Assembly: GCF_022678645.1 (NCBI RefSeq)
Contig: NZ_JALBWV010000020.1
Coordinates: 62,001-126,000, forward strand
Length of the DNA: 64,000 nucleotides
From: Saccharopolyspora soli
GTDB taxonomy: Bacteria; Actinomycetota; Actinomycetes; Mycobacteriales; Pseudonocardiaceae
Reading direction: 5' to 3'
A program made the translations under genes and the position numbers. Below, in pieces: positions 63,201-64,000 of this stretch. A model generated the notes under the pieces. That model searched no databases. It saw nothing but the letters and a program-made list of their open reading frames with translations, and was not told the origin of the DNA. The first letter of the stretch is position 1. Every line of letters begins with the position of its first letter.

Positions 63201-64000
63201 CGAGCCAGCCGCGGCGCATCGGCGGCGACCTGCTCTTCGAGGGTTTTCTCCTCGGACTGGGCGAACTGCAGCGCACGCTCGACCTCGGTGCGCCTGGCTC
63301 GCGCGGCTTCCTGGTCGGCTTCGTCGCGGGCCAGGTCGGCACGCGCGTTGACCAGGTCGTCGGCGATGAGCCGCAGCCGCGCGTCCCGCAGATCGGCCTG
63401 CACGGTCTGCGCCTTGCGAGCGATCTCGGCCTGCTTGCCGAGCGGTTTGAGCTGGCGGCGCAACTCGCTGGTGAGGTCGGTCAACCGGGTCAGGTTGGCC
63501 TGCATCGCGTCGAGCTTGCGCAGCGCCTTTTCCTTGCGCTTGCGGTGTTTGAGCACGCCCGCGGCCTCTTCGACGAGTCTGCGGTGCTCATCCGGCTTGG
63601 CCTGCAGGATGGTGGCCAGCTGCCCCTGTCCGACGATGACGTGCATTTCGCGGCCGATGCCGGAGTCCGACAGCAGTTCCTGCACGTCCATCAACCGGCA
63701 CGAGTTGCCGTTGATCTCGTACTCGCTGGCGCCGTCGCGGAACATCCGGCGGGTGATGGAGACCTCGGTGTACTCGATCGGGAGTGCGCCGTCGGTGTTG
63801 TCGATGGTCAGCGTGACCTCGGCGCGGCCCAGCGGGGCGCGGCCCGCGGTACCCGCGAAGATCACGTCCTCCATCTTGCCGCCGCGCAGCGCCTTCGCAC
63901 CCTGCTCGCCCATCACCCAGGTCAGCGCGTCGAGCACGTTGGACTTGCCCGAGCCGTTCGGGCCGACGACGCAGGTGATGCCGGGTTCGAAGCGCAGCGT
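60254..64000 (-). CDS. smc: Chromosome segregation protein SMC, 5' end cut by window edge
   Basis: SMC is the condensin core ATPase that compacts and segregates the chromosome with ScpA/ScpB. 1248 codons are visible; the frame stays open to position 64000 and reads GITCVVGPNGSGKSNVLDAL there, the Walker A region, so only the first few dozen residues are missing. Long coiled coils flank a hinge (about residues 510-690 from the visible start). C-terminal motifs are the signature LSGGEKSLTAVAM and Walker B FYVMDEVEAALDD. The C-terminus is an acidic, Ala/Glu/Ser-rich tail of about 75 residues. ftsY and anmK lie downstream. Confidence 0.96.
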   Translation of the reverse strand, partial: TLRFEPGITCVVGPNGSGKSNVLDALTWVMGEQGAKALRGGKMEDVIFAGTAGRAPLGRAEVTLTIDNTDGALPIEYTEVSITRRMFRDGASEYEINGNSCRLMDVQELLSDSGIGREMHVIVGQGQLATILQAKPDEHRRLVEEAAGVLKHRKRKEKALRKLDAMQANLTRLTDLTSELRRQLKPLGKQAEIARKAQTVQADLRDARLRLIADDLVNARADLARDEADQEAARARRTEVERALQFAQSEEKTLEEQVAADAPRLARAQETWYRLSALEERLHGTLRLAAERHRHLTAQTEEHRPGRDPDQLDAEAEEAAEQEIELREQVEEAREALNEVVQSRSQLESALKQAEHAHLAAVRAIADRREGAARLSGQVESLRSKVSDTADEIERLSDALEEATARAEEAERAQADAEEESGGYDSDDAGLQERREGAAEARDAARARVEELVKAERAAEREIASWKARVEALSMGLQRKDGAGALMSAGDRVPGLLGSVAALLNVEPGAEAALAAALGAVADAVAVRGVTDAVTALELLKADEAGRAGLLIGSTVDIQRSGWPQLTGSARWAADLISAPDEMRAALTRALDRVAVVETLADAQQLVQREPEIRAVTTSGDVLGAHWAIGGSDDQQSTIEVQAAVDEAERELAAAQRRLEQHSAALEGARAEEEARRAEVRAVQEQINDAKVRQARSTERLSSLQRAARSAVADVDRVRQQRVKVEQSREQALVKLAELEERLTVVKSEQDEAAEPDTDERDRLSAELNTVRQQEMDARLAQRTAEERARAVQGRADQLRRAARHEREARARAEAARKARERAARVTQAVVAGCETALERIARSLSAATEERDVAQAKQSEHEQALGAVRARVRELGGELEKLTDAVHRDEVVRAEQRLRIEQLETKIIEDFGIGLDDLVDEYGPTVPIPPSPAEMAEYEAAKERGEEVSAPPPVPFDRATQERRAQRAEKDLALLGKVNPLALEEFAALEERYKFLSTQLEDLKDSRRDLLSVVKEVDEKILEVFTSAFHDVANEFETVFKVLFPGGEGRLTLTDPDDPLTTGIEVEARPPGKKVKRLSLLSGGEKSLTAVAMLVSIFRARPSPFYVMDEVEAALDDTNLRRLITLLDQLRATSQLIIITHQKPTMEIADALYGVTMRGDGITQVISQRLRGDSGSRRKAAEVPDAPPEGDVASVLADQTGIAVETDAAASDTSENVAAEPIPGSETVSGKGADSDEAQPNEEQDGV

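Overview
The window is high-GC DNA from an actinomycete. Gene content, GTG starts, the conserved core order and the style of its repeats best fit Pseudonocardiaceae, probably Saccharopolyspora or a close relative; this is an inference from protein resemblance and synteny, not a database match. Nearly all conserved core genes lie on the minus strand, so the chromosome reads right to left.

Core backbone, in transcription order (right to left): smc (cut by the right edge), ftsY, amtB-glnB, a DEAD-box helicase, ffh, rpsP-khpA-rimM-trmD, rplS, lepB-rnhB-DUF2469, yraN-comM-dprA, xerC-whiG, rpsB, tsf, pyrH-frr-cdsA, rlmN and dxr (cut by the left edge). This is the usual actinobacterial series for protein targeting, ribosome and translation factors, DNA uptake/recombination and lipid/isoprenoid precursors.

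Accessory region 1 (about 1.4-15.7 kb, between dxr and rlmN) holds a coherent catabolic cluster: an agmatinase-type ureohydrolase, a flavin amine oxidase, an NCS1-type permease, an aldehyde dehydrogenase, a GabT-type aminotransferase and two PucR regulators. Together they could import a polyamine or guanidino compound and convert it through GABA to succinate. An agmatinase remnant and a shared promoter motif (GGACGATC) are new observations here. The region ends with an SRPBCC gene, a MarR-MFS pair and a secreted PHB-depolymerase-like esterase.

Accessory region 2 (about 17-26.8 kb, between rlmN and the cdsA-linked methyltransferase) is a patchwork: DtxR-type regulator, VOC protein, Rrf2-MFS pair, a frameshifted Scr1-like regulator, a CGNR zinc-finger gene with a very small upstream gene, an HxlR-MFS divergent pair with a striking double operator, an F420/FMN-type oxidoreductase, a decayed phytanoyl-CoA dioxygenase gene and a RibD-like reductase. 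Smaller insertions elsewhere include tandem CPBP proteases beside rpsP, an amidohydrolase coupled to ffh, an AAA ATPase, an MFS gene behind ftsY, and anmK with an SSS transporter (peptidoglycan sugar recycling).

Non-coding content includes many strong hairpin terminators, three families of dispersed long hairpins, a 78-bp repeat present twice, two pairs of DnaA boxes with identical 19-nt spacing, and a multi-helix element ending in an intrinsic terminator upstream of the AAA ATPase gene (51215-51390, minus strand), which is the best candidate for an undescribed regulatory RNA. No rRNA, tRNA, CRISPR array or intact insertion sequence was seen. Start codons were chosen from ribosome-binding sites and family N-termini and can be wrong by a few codons.
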